Shown in pieces: positions 33,990 to 45,987 of a DNA stretch of 64,000 nucleotides. The notes below the pieces were generated by a model. The model was not told where the DNA came from. It saw nothing but the letters and a program-made list of their open reading frames with translations, and searched no databases. A program made the position numbers and the translations under genes. Origin of the DNA: Prunus persica (lineage: Eukaryota > Streptophyta > Magnoliopsida > Rosales > Rosaceae); the NCBI RefSeq assembly GCF_000346465.2, contig NC_034011.1, forward strand, positions 19,261,928-19,325,927. The letters run 5' to 3'. Position 1 is the stretch's first letter; each line of letters starts with the position of its first letter.

Positions 33990-34920
33990 CAAATGGGCCA
34001 GAGCTAGCCTGGTTTTAGGAATTAAACTTGGAGGCACGATTGCAAACAAGAAAAATCAAAGCATCTTCAAAATACAGAATCAAGGAAAGTGATACCATTT
34101 AAAAAAAGAAGAAAAAGAAGAGAAAAGAATAAGCTTAATTCGTCATAGAATCAAGCAAAGTGACATGAATTTCTTACAAAATAAGGTCCCGCGAGGCGTA
34201 GTTAGAATATTGCTTTTATTGCAATGCCAAATCTTAGCAGCTTGAGACTACTAAAGAACAGAGATAGTTCTTTCTTACTTTTTCCAATTTACACTTGTTT
34301 ATTATAAAGATAAAGGTGCATTTGTTTAAAACAAACATATAATGCATACTTGGCATACGTCGGTTAGACTAATTGGAAAAGGTAGTAAGCTCACTTACTT
34401 GTACCTAAGTTCAAATCATCTTCTTCATACATTAGATTGATTTAATGTAGATTAGCGTCTGCATAAAAAACAATTTTTTTTTTTAGCAGCCTCCTCCTAA
34501 GTCATTCACCCATATTTTCATTTTCTTCTTTAATATACCTTAAATTTAGTGAGTTATCAAATCCAATCCAATGCTAGTCACCAAATATGACCTTAAGCAT
34601 GTTCAAAAGTGTACTAAATATAATATAACACATGGCTCAAGCCTTTTGAAAAAGTATAACACTTCATTTTGTTTATTAATTATCAGATTTTGAAAAGGCA
34701 TCCATGTTTACATCCCCCAGAGCATACTTGGATCGGAGGTTTCAAATCTCGCCAACAATTAGAATCTGATACCGTATTAATAAAAAAGCTTCAATTTGTA
34801 ACAGAATCAAGCAAAGTGACATGTTACAAAATAAGGTCCCGCAAGGCACAATTGGATTGCTTTCATTGTGATGCCAAACCATTGCACTTTGAGACGCTTG
34901 AAGAATATAATAAATAAAGC
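33990..34920 (+). repeat. Degenerate duplicated segment of unknown origin
   Basis: The start (GGAGGCACGATTGCAAACAAGAAAAAT) is repeated at 40030 (quoted in part). AAAATAAGGTCCCGC and ATTGCTTT.ATTG.GATGCCAAA occur at about 34180 and 34830, with the latter also near 40685. The frame 34669-34917 could be a decayed coding remnant, but I do not recognise it. Confidence 0.45.
34365..34482 (+). mobile_element. SINE-like element
   Basis: A-box-like GGTTAGACTAATTGGAAAA and B-box-like AAGTTCAAATC occur at tRNA-like spacing, ending in a T-run. The copy is degenerate. Confidence 0.45.
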
Positions 34921-35679
34921 TTGAGAAGGACCCTACGTGCGGTATGAATTGTCTAACAATTATAAAATAGTATAGTAATATGATAATGTGATATATCTTG
35001 TACATGTGTTATAATGTGAGTGAACAATATGGTTTATTTTCCCCGATTTTAGGGAATATTATTAATATATATATATCCATTTATATTATAATACATGTAC
35101 AAAATATATCACATGATTGTACTACCGTACTCTTCTATAATCATTTCTACTTTTGTATACATGAAGATAATGAAAAGCATATATAAAATGATGAGCACCG
35201 CTTTAACTTGATGAGAGGGAGAATATTTTGAAAATGGGTCATACTGAGGGAGACTACATATATAAATCATATTGTGTATTCTTTCTAATAGAGGTGAAGC
35301 CTACTAATACAATATCTCCTTAACATTTTCCTTACAAAATAAAGTTGTGCATATATGCATGATACTACCACTAGCTGCATGCGAATAATTGCACCTCCTT
35401 CATTAATTCATTATGCACATATAAAAATAAAAAAATAAAAACAATTTCACTTACAAACATTTTTTATTTAGCCCAAAGGAGTATGGTTGTCGGTGATTGT
35501 TAGTCTTAGGTTTTAACTTGTTTTCAGAAAACTCATTTACTTTAAAATCTTTTAAAAAAATAAATTTTTTTTTAAAAAAGTAGGATCTCCGCATAAGTCA
35601 AAGAAGGATCAATTGACGAGCAGGAAATGCACAAGTCACAAGAAGCTAAAGTTAATATTTAATGGTTTAAGCAAATAAG
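34921..35679. other. AT-rich non-coding DNA
   Basis: I see no gene or clear element here. Confidence 0.4.
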
Positions 35680-35684
35680 GTCTA

Positions 35685-35815
35685 GTCAAATAGGAAATGT
35701 CATTGATCTGTAGACCAGATGTTTCAGATTTAAAACTCTATGACATTTTGGTTATGTGTGTGTGATTAACCATTTTCCTATAATTTAGATTATCGCTTGT
35801 ACTAAAAAAATAGTA
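35685..35815 (+). mobile_element. SINE-like element
   Basis: GGTCTAGTCAAATAGGAAATG, then GACCAGATGTTTCAGATTTAAA and TTATGTGTGTGTGATTAAC, resemble the complement of the SINE at 1141-1262 in the same order. It is degenerate and has no clear target duplication. Confidence 0.45.
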
Positions 35816-35946
35816 ATGGTTTAAAGCGTTGTTGGCCAAATCCAGAAATTATAATGTGCACTGGATCAACCAATAAAGCAGCCCCAGATTTCTAATCGAA
35901 AAGTCTCAAACTCAAATTTTATTGTTTGAAATACAATTTTATTAGG

Positions 35947-36192
35947 TTTTTACAAATAAACTCATTTTAGCATGACATATTATACAAAAACCCATATAGA
36001 GCCTATTTGGAGAGAAAAATCCAAAACTAGCTACTTGTCATTTTGTAATTGGTTTTTAGAAAATTTTAACATGCTAAGAAGCAATTAGAAATGACATTTG
36101 GCTAATTTTGGATTTTTCTATCAAAATATAGCATCTATAAGAGTTTTTGTATAATATGTGATGGATGTTAGAATGGGCCTATTTGTGAAAAG
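35947..36192. mobile_element. MITE with about 55-bp inverted repeats
   Basis: The left arm has TTACAAATAAACTCATTTTAG and CATATTATACAAAAAC. The right arm has GTTTTTGTATAATATG and GAATGGGCCTATTTGTGAA. There is no coding capacity. Confidence 0.7.
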
Positions 36193-36513
36193 CCCTCTAT
36201 TTATTTACTCACATCTTGAGACTGGAGCTATATATATAATGTGAACTCTCCAAAAATTAGAGCATCTCCAAGAGTCTCTTCAACAACTTTGAAATGATAA
36301 AATAGGTGAGCCACAACATCAAAACCCTCTCCAACAGACTTTTCAAACTTAGTCATCAAAACTGCAACCTCTTTCTCTCTCTTCAAGACTGGTAAGTTGG
36401 CCTTGGCTCGTCAAGATATTTAATTGTACTTTGAAAAAAATAAAATATACCTTGAAAATGTTAAAAACATGCTTTTTTTTCTTTTCAAATAATGTATACA
36501 TAGACATTTTTCA

Positions 36514-39145
36514 TGACAGGACCTACCCCGGAATTTCCCGAAAACCGAAGCGAATCTCGTCTTTGTTACCGACATCATCCCGATGTCGGGCCCACTTACT
36601 AAAAACCGACTCTCTACCAAAAATTTTGGCAAAATATCCCCTGTAAATTGAACAAACCCAACAAAAATTTAACCTGCATAGAATACATAATATAATCTCA
36701 ACCAGCAGCATGCTTTCAACATACAACAGTTCACAGTAAATGGCCTCCGGCCTCAAGTAAAAACCTAACATGGGCAATAGCAGAGCGTCTAACAGATTTA
36801 GTTTACAACAACAGTTGAGTAGAAGGAAATTACTCGAAGCCTAATCTACTAATGTAAACGATTCGGCCTTCAAACACCGCTTGCAACCTTCCTGGAGCGA
36901 CTACTGGCTAGGAGGCGCAAAACAGAAAATATGTGAGTGGACAAAAACAATGTTTGCATTTAAAACAACATAATAACCCCACCGTGTAAAAATAATGCCC
37001 AAAGCATGCAGATTCATATTTCATAATCAAATACTCAAAAACATTAATCTCAGAAACCCATTGAACCCAAAAATCTCAAACCACAAACTCCATTCCCAAA
37101 CTTATACTGCTCTTGCCAGCCCACTACATATATTTTAATGGATTTACACTCACACCTATGTATATATATAAATATATAAATATAGATATATCATATACTT
37201 CTCTCATTACTTATGTACCGGGGAAACAATCCAACCGGGGGACTGTTTGGCTAGCCCGCAGAATTTTCAAGTGCTATCCTGCGACTAGGGATGAGCGGTC
37301 TAACCAGGGGACAAAACTCCATAACTCATATGCCGGAACTACCAACGCCACGTGTAGCTCACATACTCAAAACCAAGTCCTACACGCGCAGACTACATCA
37401 TCACACACCAGAACTACCGACGCCATGTGTGATGATTACAAGCAATATAGATACTCTTCCCATACGCCAGAACTACCAACGCCACGTATGGGAAGTGTCT
37501 CACACGCCGGAACTACCAACACCACGTGTGGGAAGTCTAGTAACAAGGGGATGGTACTTACATAGTGCAATCATATATCTCTCAACAACCCCTCATACTC
37601 AATCTTTTCACAATCTCGCATCAACAACCCCTCATACTCAAATATATCCAAACCCAAAATATATTGCCAATGCTTATAAGAACATCAAATTCATCAACCA
37701 AATATATATTATATCACATATACCATTTAAAACATATGCATAAATCTTTCATCAATAAAACCATGCGTATGCTTGAAAACAAAGTCCACTCACAGATAGT
37801 CCCAAGCTGCACCCCGAGAGGGTCCTGCCTGCTGAGTACGTGCGGTCGGAGCACCTATTTCGAGATACGAACCCTTAATTAATATAAAACACTTCGAAAC
37901 GGAAATCACAAAATTAAATATTTAAATCCCCAAGTTCCCAATGCGTGTACGTTGAATGAGGTATTCTAAGGTCCATCTACACGTTAGGAAATGTCTTGAA
38001 AGTTTGATCTGGAAAAGACGGTTATCGGAAATCACAACTCTGAATTGTTGAATCGGAATATGCGGGGCTCCCATTCACGATCCACGAACTCCTACACGTT
38101 TCTAAGAGTGCCTAGATTAACATATTTTAATTGGGAAACGATCCAACGGTTAGAACCTATCGAACCCGGATAACGCACAATATGCGAAATTCGTTCGATA
38201 GTCAAACGACGTCCGAATTGAGATCTGCAAAATCCTACGCACTTGTGACAACCTGAGGATCTCATCAGGATAAAATGTAGCTTCACTACCCTTGCCCACG
38301 CGCCGCCACACTTGCCGGCAGCGCGTGGGTGTATAGAGTAAATTCCAGTGACGGAAAAACTCCACACCACCGCTCACCCTTCCTATCCTAGATACTACTC
38401 GAAGCAAGGATCATTTCATTCAACTATGGGAAGGTCTAATTCAGACGGTAACTGGCAGGAATTTCACTTTGAAATTCGGCCAAAACCTAGGTTTCGAAAT
38501 CGGTTTCCCAAACTAAAAATTGATTCAATCCTAACCCATAGACAGCTAGAACAGATAAAAAGAGAGAGAAACCCCACCTTTTTCACCTGAAATGGATGGC
38601 GGAGACGGCGGCACAACAACGGGAAAAGTACGGGTTGAACCAGTCGATACTGCCGATGATTCTCGAGTTTTCCGGCGGGGAAACTGGGTGGTTTGGGTTC
38701 GGGACTTCGAGCTGGAGCTAATGGGACCGGTGCCGTCGATCGAGGTGGCCGGAAATGGTGGCGGGGTGGTGGTTTTTGGTTCGGTGAACAGTAGCCCGGG
38801 GGGGGGGGGGGGGGGTGTTTTTCGCGGGCAGAGGGAGAATCGGGAGAGAGAGAGTGTGTGGGGTAGAAAGTGAAAAAAATCAGATTTTTACTCTAACTCT
38901 TTTCAAAATAATTACAGTTTTGCCACTGAATTACTTTTGATCACCAAATCTTCGTTACAACTCCGATTCAAGCATACCGCATGTCTACGGATTCATCTCA
39001 GTACGACCAACCCAAAAATACCAGTCACTGCTCCAAACTCTTTTTGGAAAATAAAATGACCAAATTACCCCTAACCCAAGGGTAATTTCATAAGTTCACT
39101 TAAATAAATTAAATAAGTAATTAAATTTGGAGTCGGGGTGTTACA
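36514..39145 (-). mobile_element. 2.6-kb TG..CA element (solo LTR or non-coding LTR element)
   Basis: The borders on the plus strand are TGACAGGACC and GGGGTGTTACA. A perfect 5-bp duplication TTTCA flanks them (36509-36513 and 39146-39150). On the minus strand it begins TGTAACACCCCGACTCC, a start seen in plant gypsy-type LTRs. I find no gag-pol, PBS/PPT pair or repeated ends, so a very long solo LTR fits best. It includes a minisatellite, a G-run at about 38800-38814, and a block homologous to CACTA-1 leader sequence (38040-38600). Confidence 0.7.
37320..37545. repeat. Short tandem repeats in the 2.6-kb element
   Basis: Units of the type GCCGGAACTACCAACGCCACG recur about five times (quoted at most 20 bases per unit elsewhere), each followed by a TGTGGGAAG or CTCACAC variant. 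Confidence 0.65.
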
Positions 39146-39320
39146 TTTCACATGTTTTCATATTTTTCATTCTTTTTCATAACACTGCATTAATTGAATT
39201 GAAGAGTCTCTTGGGGCAGAAATTATTAAGTATAGCAAACAAAGCTTTTAAATTGCCACGTAGGTCAACAAACTTCAATTTGAAGAGTTTGGTTTGATAC
39301 TACTGTTGGAGGAGTCCAGA

Positions 39321-40136
39321 CCTGCTGTCCCCAAAATTGGTGTCCCCTTTGGTGTTTCTTTAATATTTATTTGACACGTGTCCATCCACTAACAAAAAAC
39401 TAACAGCGTTAAGTTTTATGTTTTTTCACTAAAAACTTAGCAAATACCTACCAAGCAACGTTTATGCAAATTGCAAAAGCCAGGCATTCTCCTCCATCTT
39501 ACTAAATTCAACACAAAATTCATAAAACCCATAAATCATAAAATCCAATCAAGGGACTAACGAAATTTTGAGAAGAAAAAAAACCAGAAGCAAAGAAAAT
39601 CTAAGAGAAAACAGCGATGACAACGTCAGTTTCACTTCGTCTTGTCTTTCTTCTCTATTGCACTTTGTAGGGAGGCTAGGTTTTGCAAGATGCACTGCCC
39701 AATATTTTGTGGTTTATATTTACTTATTTATATGGTAAAAAAAAATTGAAATTAACAAAGTTAAGTTTATGTTATGTGAGTGGACACGTGTCAGACAAAT
39801 ATGAGATGCTCTTGAAAAACAAAGTTTAACGGTGTTAAGTTTCCTGTGATTCAATTAGGGCTATTTTTTTCTTTTAAAATTAGGAGGAAATTGTTTTATG
39901 ATTTAAAGATGATGTGTCAATTTAAAGTCCGTTAGATTAAATTTTAATGAGATGACATATTCAAAAAAGAAATCAAGCAGATTATGACAGAGAAAATTCA
40001 AACAGAGGATCCGGATTCTAGTTATTAAACATGGAGGCACGATTGCAAACAAGAAAAATGAATGAAAGCATGTTCAACTTTCAAGAATAGATAGTGTCTA
40101 CAGAACATAAAATATAGCACAAGGCTCAAGATTTTC
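39321..40136. other. Non-coding DNA with duplicated start of the 33990 segment
   Basis: No gene is seen. 40020-40070 repeats GGAGGCACGATTGCAAAC from 34030. Confidence 0.4.
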
Positions 40137-40325
40137 CATGAAATCAGTACTGTATCTACTGCAATGATGTTGCTCATCGCTTGGCTAAAGTTTCTCTTTC
40201 TGTTGATGGTATGGTTGACTGGAATGAGTGGCCCCATGCATCATCAGGATGCCCTCTTAAATGATTGTAATTTGCTCTAGTTTCTTTAATGAATTTCGTT
40301 CTTTAAAAAAAAAAGAAAAAAAAGA
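40137..40325 (+). mobile_element. 3' end of a LINE (RNase H tail) with polyA
   Basis: The plus strand reads DVAHRLAKVSLSVDGM then WNEWPHASSGCPLK and a stop at about 40260, the usual end of the plant LINE RNase H domain. About 60 bp of 3' UTR and an A-rich tail (40302-40325) follow. The 5' part is absent. Confidence 0.75.
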
Positions 40326-40973
40326 AAAACCTTCACTTTATGAAAAAAGACCATGACAATTCGGTAACACAACACAAAACCAACTATTATTCAATAAAAG
40401 ACAAGTCCCCAGAGCACACGAGAATCGGAGGTTTTCAACTTGAAATCTCTGGAAATGACAACTTGATCAGATACTATATTAAGGAGAATATTAGCAACTT
40501 TCTCTCAAAAAAGAATGGTGCTTAAAGAATTATTATTTTAATAACTCTATCGCATTACCACGACACTAATTGTCGTTACAGAATTAATTCTTCACTATTA
40601 AACAATAACCGAACAAACGAATACAATTAACGTATTTGAAGCCAACTGAATGTGTGTTTCTTGGTCCCCGGCAAAGCACAGTTGGATTGCTTTTATTGTG
40701 ATGCCAAATCATTGCACCTTGACTAAGCACAGTTGGATTGCTACATTTATCAGCGGCTGTAAAAAAGAGGGGGATTAGTAAAACTTTTATTTGCTTAAAT
40801 TTCACAATAAAAATAAAATCCGCATATAAATTTAATTATTTAAGAAAAGGAGTGGGGTTGGAAAACTCCTCTGTTCTTACTGCAGAGGGATTACAACATG
40901 CTGCAGACATGAACTAGATACAGAGGACTAACTTTATCGTGGCGTTAACTTGCTTAATTTCTGACCTTAAGAT
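40326..40973. repeat. Degenerate copy related to 34690-34920
   Basis: AGAGCACACGAGAATCGGAGG (near 40410) and TTGGATTGCTTTTATTGTGATG (near 40682; both quoted in part) echo 34720-34870. No recognisable coding sequence was found. Confidence 0.4.
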
Positions 40974-41221
40974 TGCTAACATTATAGAAATTAGAGCGAA
41001 GAACAGAAGAATACTTGAGAGAAAAATCAGAGGAGTAAACTCAGAAATGTTACTAAGAAGAATTACAGAGTTGTAGCCACTCAGGCTTTTTATACATATA
41101 CTCTGTAACTAACTCACATGAATATTACAGCTGTTACAGCTGTGAGCTATACGTGATAGACCCACTTGACTTAGCTAATAACAGATAGCTAACCAATCCT
41201 AGAAGCTAAGCTAACTAATTC

Positions 41222-41824
41222 TTATTTTGGTAAACATCCCCCCTCAATCTCAGCTGGGATACCCAGTCCGAGATTGATACAATGTTTAACAAACACAGGG
41301 CCATGTAAACCCTTGGTAAAAACGTCTGCAATTTGCTCTTCAGTGGGAATGTACTGCACCATGATATCCCTGCGTTGAAATCGTTCTCTAACAAAATGAA
41401 AGTCTATATCCAAATGTTTTATCCGAGAATGTTGCACAGGATTTGAACTGAGAGCTAAGTCAGAAAGGTTGTCACAGAACAATAATGGAGGCTCAGGAAG
41501 ATACTCATGTAAATCAGCCAGGACTTGTCAAACCCAAGCAATATCGGCAGCTGTATTGGCAAGAGCCCTATACTCGGCTTCTGTAGAGCTCCGGGAAACC
41601 GACCCTTCATTCTTAGATTGCCAAGACATTGGATTTGAACCAATGAAAACTACAAAGCCAGTTGTAGATCTGCGTGTAGATGAATCTCCTGCCCAGTCTG
41701 CATCACTGTAAGCATGAAGGTGCATATCACCAGGAGAGAAGGTAATACCATACTCCATAGTACTTTGTATATACCTCAGGATGCGTTTAACCAACAAGAA
41801 ATGAGTCTCAGAAGGATTTTTCAT
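41222..41824 (-). pseudogene. Copia RNase H domain
   Basis: Read on the minus strand: LVKRILRYIQSTMEYGI, YSDADWAGD, RSSTEAEYRALA, then HIDIDFHFVRE-like (HLDIDFHFVRERFQ) and ADVFTKGL, in the usual order for copia RNase H. A stop/frameshift near 41528 splits the domain into two frames. Confidence 0.85.
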
Positions 41825-42129
41825 TTACTGGCAAACGGTATTCACAGAATATGCTAAGTCTGGCCTTGTAAAAGTCAGATACTGAAGAGCGCCAACAATG
41901 CTATGATATAAAGATGGATCTTTCAATGATTCACCTTCAGTCTAAAGAACTTGCGTATAAGGCTTACAAGGTGTGGAACAAGCTTTACAAGTTGTCATAC
42001 CAGCCTTTGCTAGTAGTTCCTTTGCATACTTTTGCTGGCTAACAAAAATTGAACCTGTACTCAGATAAGAGATTTGTAAGCCCAAGAAATATGTTAACTG
42101 CCCCATGTCTTTCATTTCAAATACAGAAC

Positions 42130-42783
42130 TTAACTCCTCAATTGTAGTTTGAACAAGGCTTGTACTGGAACCCGTAAGATAATATCATCCACGTATAACA
42201 AAAGAATAACTATTTCAGAACCTTCTTTCTTAACAAACAGGCTGGGATCAGACTGAGAAGCTTTGAAACTAATGGCAGGTAGGTATCCTGTGAATTTGGC
42301 ATTCCATGCCCTAGGGGCTTGCTTTAAGCCATAACGAGATTTGCGTAACTTGCAAACATATTGAGGATGAGTGGAATCCTCGAATCCTTGAGGCTGCTTC
42401 ATATAGACTTCTTCCTCAAGATCTCCATGTAAAAATGCGTTATGTACATCCAATTGTCTTAACTGCCAACCATGCATAGCAGCTAAACTAAGAATAAGCC
42501 GTACAGTCGTGTGTCTAACAACAGGGCTAAAGGTTTATGAATAATCGAATCCCTGTGTTTGACTAAAGCCTTGAGCCACTAGCCGAGCTTTGTACCCAGA
42601 CACACTTCCATCTGAATTTCTTTTTACCTTGTAAATCCACTTGCTACCAACTATATTCACACCAGGAGGAGGAGGAACCAGTGTCCAAGTACCCTGGGTA
42701 TTCAAAGCTGAGATTTCCTTTTGCATAGCAGTGACCCACTCAGTAGAATACCGAGCAACTCTGTAACTAGATGATTCATCCAA
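42130..42783 (-). pseudogene. Copia reverse transcriptase
   Basis: It contains GTWTLVPPPPG, VGSKWIYKVK, RLVAQGFSQ, then QLDVHNAFLHGDLEEEVYMK, QPQGF, YGLKQAPRAW and the catalytic YVDD. A stop separates 42535 and 42477, and the frame is lost beyond 42130, so the domain is broken. Confidence 0.88.
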
Positions 42784-42817
42784 TTCAGGCAGAGCAAGTA
42801 AACTAGTGTGATAACAC

Positions 42818-44374
42818 TCATAATCTGTAAAAAATTTCTTTGAGTGACACCAGACTTTGACCTGGTTTGCATAGAATGGTGATTAATAGGAGAGATATCT
42901 GAAGCACTAGAGGAATCAAGACTAGGAAACAACACATCCAATTGTTGATTAGTAAGAACTGGCAGAATAGTGGCAATTGGATCTTGATCATGAACAGCAG
43001 ATGGAGAAGAAGTGATGTGCTTGGGCCTGAGGGAGAAGACACAGAGGCAATAGGAACAAGAGGAGTGTCTGGAGGATCAGATAACAGAGGAGGAACATCT
43101 GCATGAGACAGTATAGGTAAAACAACAGAGATGGGTGCACTAGAGGTTGATGCAACCGAAGATGAAGATGAGCCTAAAACAGGGACACCTTGTTTAAAAG
43201 GAAACATGCTTTCATCATGAACAACATCCCGAGACACAAGCAACTTGGCAGTAGACATATTGAAACAAAGAATGCCTTTATATCCCATGAGGTAGCCTAG
43301 GAAAACACATAATGTAGTTTGAGCCTGAAGCTTGTTTTGATTGATGGATCTGAGACAGGGATACACAGCAGTACCAAAAATCCTTAAATGCCGAATATCT
43401 GGGTGTTGATGAAATAACCGAAAATAAGGAGACTTGTGATCAAGAACTTTGCTAGGCATGCGATTGATAAGATATATAGAGTGAGACATAGCATGAAACC
43501 AAAAATGTTGAGGAAGAGAAGCCTCTGATAATAAGGTAATTGCAGTCTCAACTAGATGTCTGTTTTTCCGCTCGGCTAAACCATTTTGTTGAGGCTTGTA
43601 AAGACAAGAAAACTGATGCACGATGCCTTTGGAGCTAAGAAACTCATGAAATTGATTGCTAACATATTCACCACCCTCATCACTCTGAAAGTACTTAATA
43701 ACTGCTGAGAATTGATTCGCCACAAAAGCATAAAACTTCATAAAATGAGAGAACACCTCTGACTTTGCAAACATTGGATAGATCCAAGAGAAACCAGTAA
43801 ACTCATCAATGAAAGTAACAATATATCGATATCCTTGAAAAGATTTACAAGGGGATGGTCCCCATACATCGCTATGAATTCGATGAAAGGGAGTTACAGC
43901 TTTATTATGATGAGTAGGAAAAGGTAAACTATGCATTTTACCACTCAAACAATATTGGCAAATGTGAGGGTGAGAATCTACTATGGGAGGTAAGCTAGCA
44001 GACTTAAGCATACTGTGAACCACTTCATTAGTAGGATGACCTAACCAACTGTGCCACAAGGAGAACTTGACCTGTTGTCCAAGATAAGCCACTTCATTAG
44101 TAGCAGCTTTATTAGGAGGTGAAGAGGAAGCAGCCACACCAGGAATCGGATAAAGGCCACTATGACTCCTCCCTGTGAGCAGCACCTGTTTGGTGACCTC
44201 GTCCTGTATAGAAAACCCAAGCTGATCAAATATCATAGAGCAATTGTTCTCCTTACAAAGCTGATGCACAAACATCAAATTAGCAGTGAGTTTAGGGACA
44301 TGGAACACATTAGACATGTGTAAAATAGAAGAGGAACTAGAAACGGAGGCATGACCAATATGAGCAACAGGCAA
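42818..44374 (-). pseudogene. Copia integrase region
   Basis: A GAG-pre-integrase part (LWHSWLGHP, C..C near ICQYCLSGK) precedes the integrase core with D (HSDVWGPSP), D (FQSDEGGEY) and E (NGLAERKNRHL) in D,D-35-E arrangement. It is open over 518 codons but disconnected by frame from its neighbours. Confidence 0.88.
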
Positions 44375-44419
44375 ACCTTCCTCATTGCCAACTGTTACTC
44401 TATTCTCAGAAGCACAAGG

Positions 44420-44953
44420 CTAAGCAGTCTCCAAAGTATTGACATTTGACACCATATGATGGCTAGCACCATTGTCTGCAATCCACATAGTCTTAGGAGC
44501 ATAGGAGACTTGAGCAGTCATAACATTGAGTGTAGGTGGTGGATGAGAGCCTTGATAGACATAATTTGAGCGATGATAACAATCAAGAGCACCATGGCCA
44601 CGTTTGCTACAAATCTGGCACTCCACCATAGAGGAGGAAGGAGATGATGTAGAGGAAGGGTTACGATAAAAGCAATTCACAACAGTGTGACCACGCTTAG
44701 AGCAGATTTGACATTCAGGTGTTATACCAGAGCTAGGAAAACCACTGGATGGCCTCAGAGCATAATAACCACTACGATTGGTAGGACGATTATTAGGAAA
44801 CCTCCCACGACCAAAATTCTGAGAAGAAGACCCATAGGCTGGAGAAGAGGTAGCCTGAAAACCAGAGGGACCAGAAACGGAAGACGGTGTAGGAAGAATA
44901 CCAGCCCCTGGAGTTGGAGACATCAATGAACTATGGCCAATCATTGCCGTCAT
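44420..44953 (-). pseudogene. Copia gag C-terminus (two zinc knuckles) and protease
   Basis: Two CCHC knuckles are present (CQICSKRGHTVVNC and CQICSKRGHGALDC). The protease site reads WIADNGASHHM where active copia proteases have D-S/T-G, so the catalytic triplet is changed. Confidence 0.85.
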
Positions 44954-45092
44954 AGGAGAAAAAGAGAGGAAGGGCGCGACTCAGCAGCAAGAAGCTACGT
45001 ACGAAAATCCTTGAGAGAAATAGGTGTCTCACGAGCAACAAGCACGGTTCTAATCATATCATAATCGAAAGGTAAACCGTTCAAGACTAAAA

Positions 45093-45583
45093 TCATAAGA
45101 TCATCATCAGAAATGGACACACCAGCAAGTGCAAGCTGATCACGCACATGCTAAAGATGAAGCAAAAACTTTTCAATGGAATCCGCCCCTTTCTGTGCAG
45201 TCTGAAGCTCTGTTTTGAGAAAATTGAGACGAGCTCGAGAAACAGTAGCATATCGATCGGTATGACTGAGCCAAGCATTGCGAGCAGTTTTGCTTCCGAT
45301 AATGTACTCGATCGCGTCATCAGACAGTTGCAATTAGGAGACTGAGAAGCGCTTTGTCAAGCTTAAGCCAGTTCTTGTAGGCAGCCGTAACCTCAGAAGA
45401 TGCTGCGTCTTCATCCACAAAGGCAAATTTGGGAGGAGGAACAACGGAGCCATCGAAGTGACCAAAGAGCTCATGTATTTCAAGAACTGATTCAATTTGA
45501 TACCGCCACTTCATGAAGTTATCATCATTGAGGCAAATCGTAATCAGACCAAGGAGAACATCAACCTTGAGAGAAGAAGCCAT
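45093..45583 (-). pseudogene. Copia gag N-terminal part
   Basis: It starts at an ATG (complement of 45581-45583) with a gag-like N-terminus containing NFMKWRYQIESVLEIH. It continues in shifted frames with GSKTARNAWL, RARLNFLKTELQTAQKG and GVSISDDDLMILVLNGLP. Stops and frameshifts near 45320 and 45150 break it. Confidence 0.8.
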
Positions 45584-45822
45584 AGCTGAAAGTTTTAGGA
45601 AGAAACGAGGTTGGGAAGAGGTATAAGAGACGAAAATAGGTTTTGCAAATTTGCAATTGAAGAAATTAGGGTTGCAGAGGGTAGAATTGGGGAAAAACGA
45701 AGAAGAAGATTAGAAATTAAGTTTGGCAGAGATTATAAGTGGAGAAGATGAAGAAGAAGACCAGAGCAAGAAGGCGGAAGACAGAGAACTCAGGTAGATC
45801 GACACCAAGGGCGCTGATACTA

Positions 45823-45987
45823 TGAAGGAAGTTAAGTTTCCACCCAAAATCAATTGGCAATGAGAGGAGTAGTCCAACTTCTTATAAGCTCTCAATTGGC
45901 AATGAGAGGAGTAGCCCAACTCCTTATAAGTTCTTGCTAGGTTTCTCAACTTTCCAATGTGGGACTCTTTATCTTCACATTCTCACA
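45823..45987 (-). repeat. TRIM-type LTR at the 5' end of the copia element
   Basis: It shares CCCACATTG, TTATAAGGAGTTGGGC, CATTGCCAATTG, TTTTGGGGTGGAA-like and CTTCCTTCA with the TRIM LTRs at 61226 and 61454. It has an internal duplication of about 45 bp covering the CTTATAA...GCCAATTGA block. Confidence 0.8.

Larger units (their letters stand above)
36259..39320. mobile_element. Possible MITE split by the 2.6-kb element
   Basis: The left part begins GAGCATCTCCAAGAGTCTC (36259) and the right part ends near 39316 with ACTGTTGGAGGAGTCC, which is roughly inverted. The two parts join across the TTTCA target duplication of the inserted element. The inverted match is imperfect. Confidence 0.35.
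40974..45987 (-). mobile_element. Copia retrotransposon with two different LTRs
   Basis: The unit is flanked by a perfect AAGAT duplication (40969-40973 and 45988-45992). The order on the minus strand is gag, zinc knuckles, protease, integrase, reverse transcriptase, RNase H, as in copia. The 3' LTR is 40974-41236 (TGTTTACC to TTAGCA), preceded by a polypurine tract. The sequence at the 5' end (45823-45987, TGTGAGAATG to CTTCCTTCA) is instead homologous to the TRIM LTR and is followed by the PBS-like TAGTATCAGCGCC. The element is dead. Confidence 0.85.

Noticed and set aside
34669..34917. 82-residue frame ending LDCFHCDAKPLHFETLEEYNK
   Set aside because: It may be an exon remnant, as similar pieces recur at 34150 and 40680, but I cannot assign a family and the copies are decayed. 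It is kept only as a repeat.
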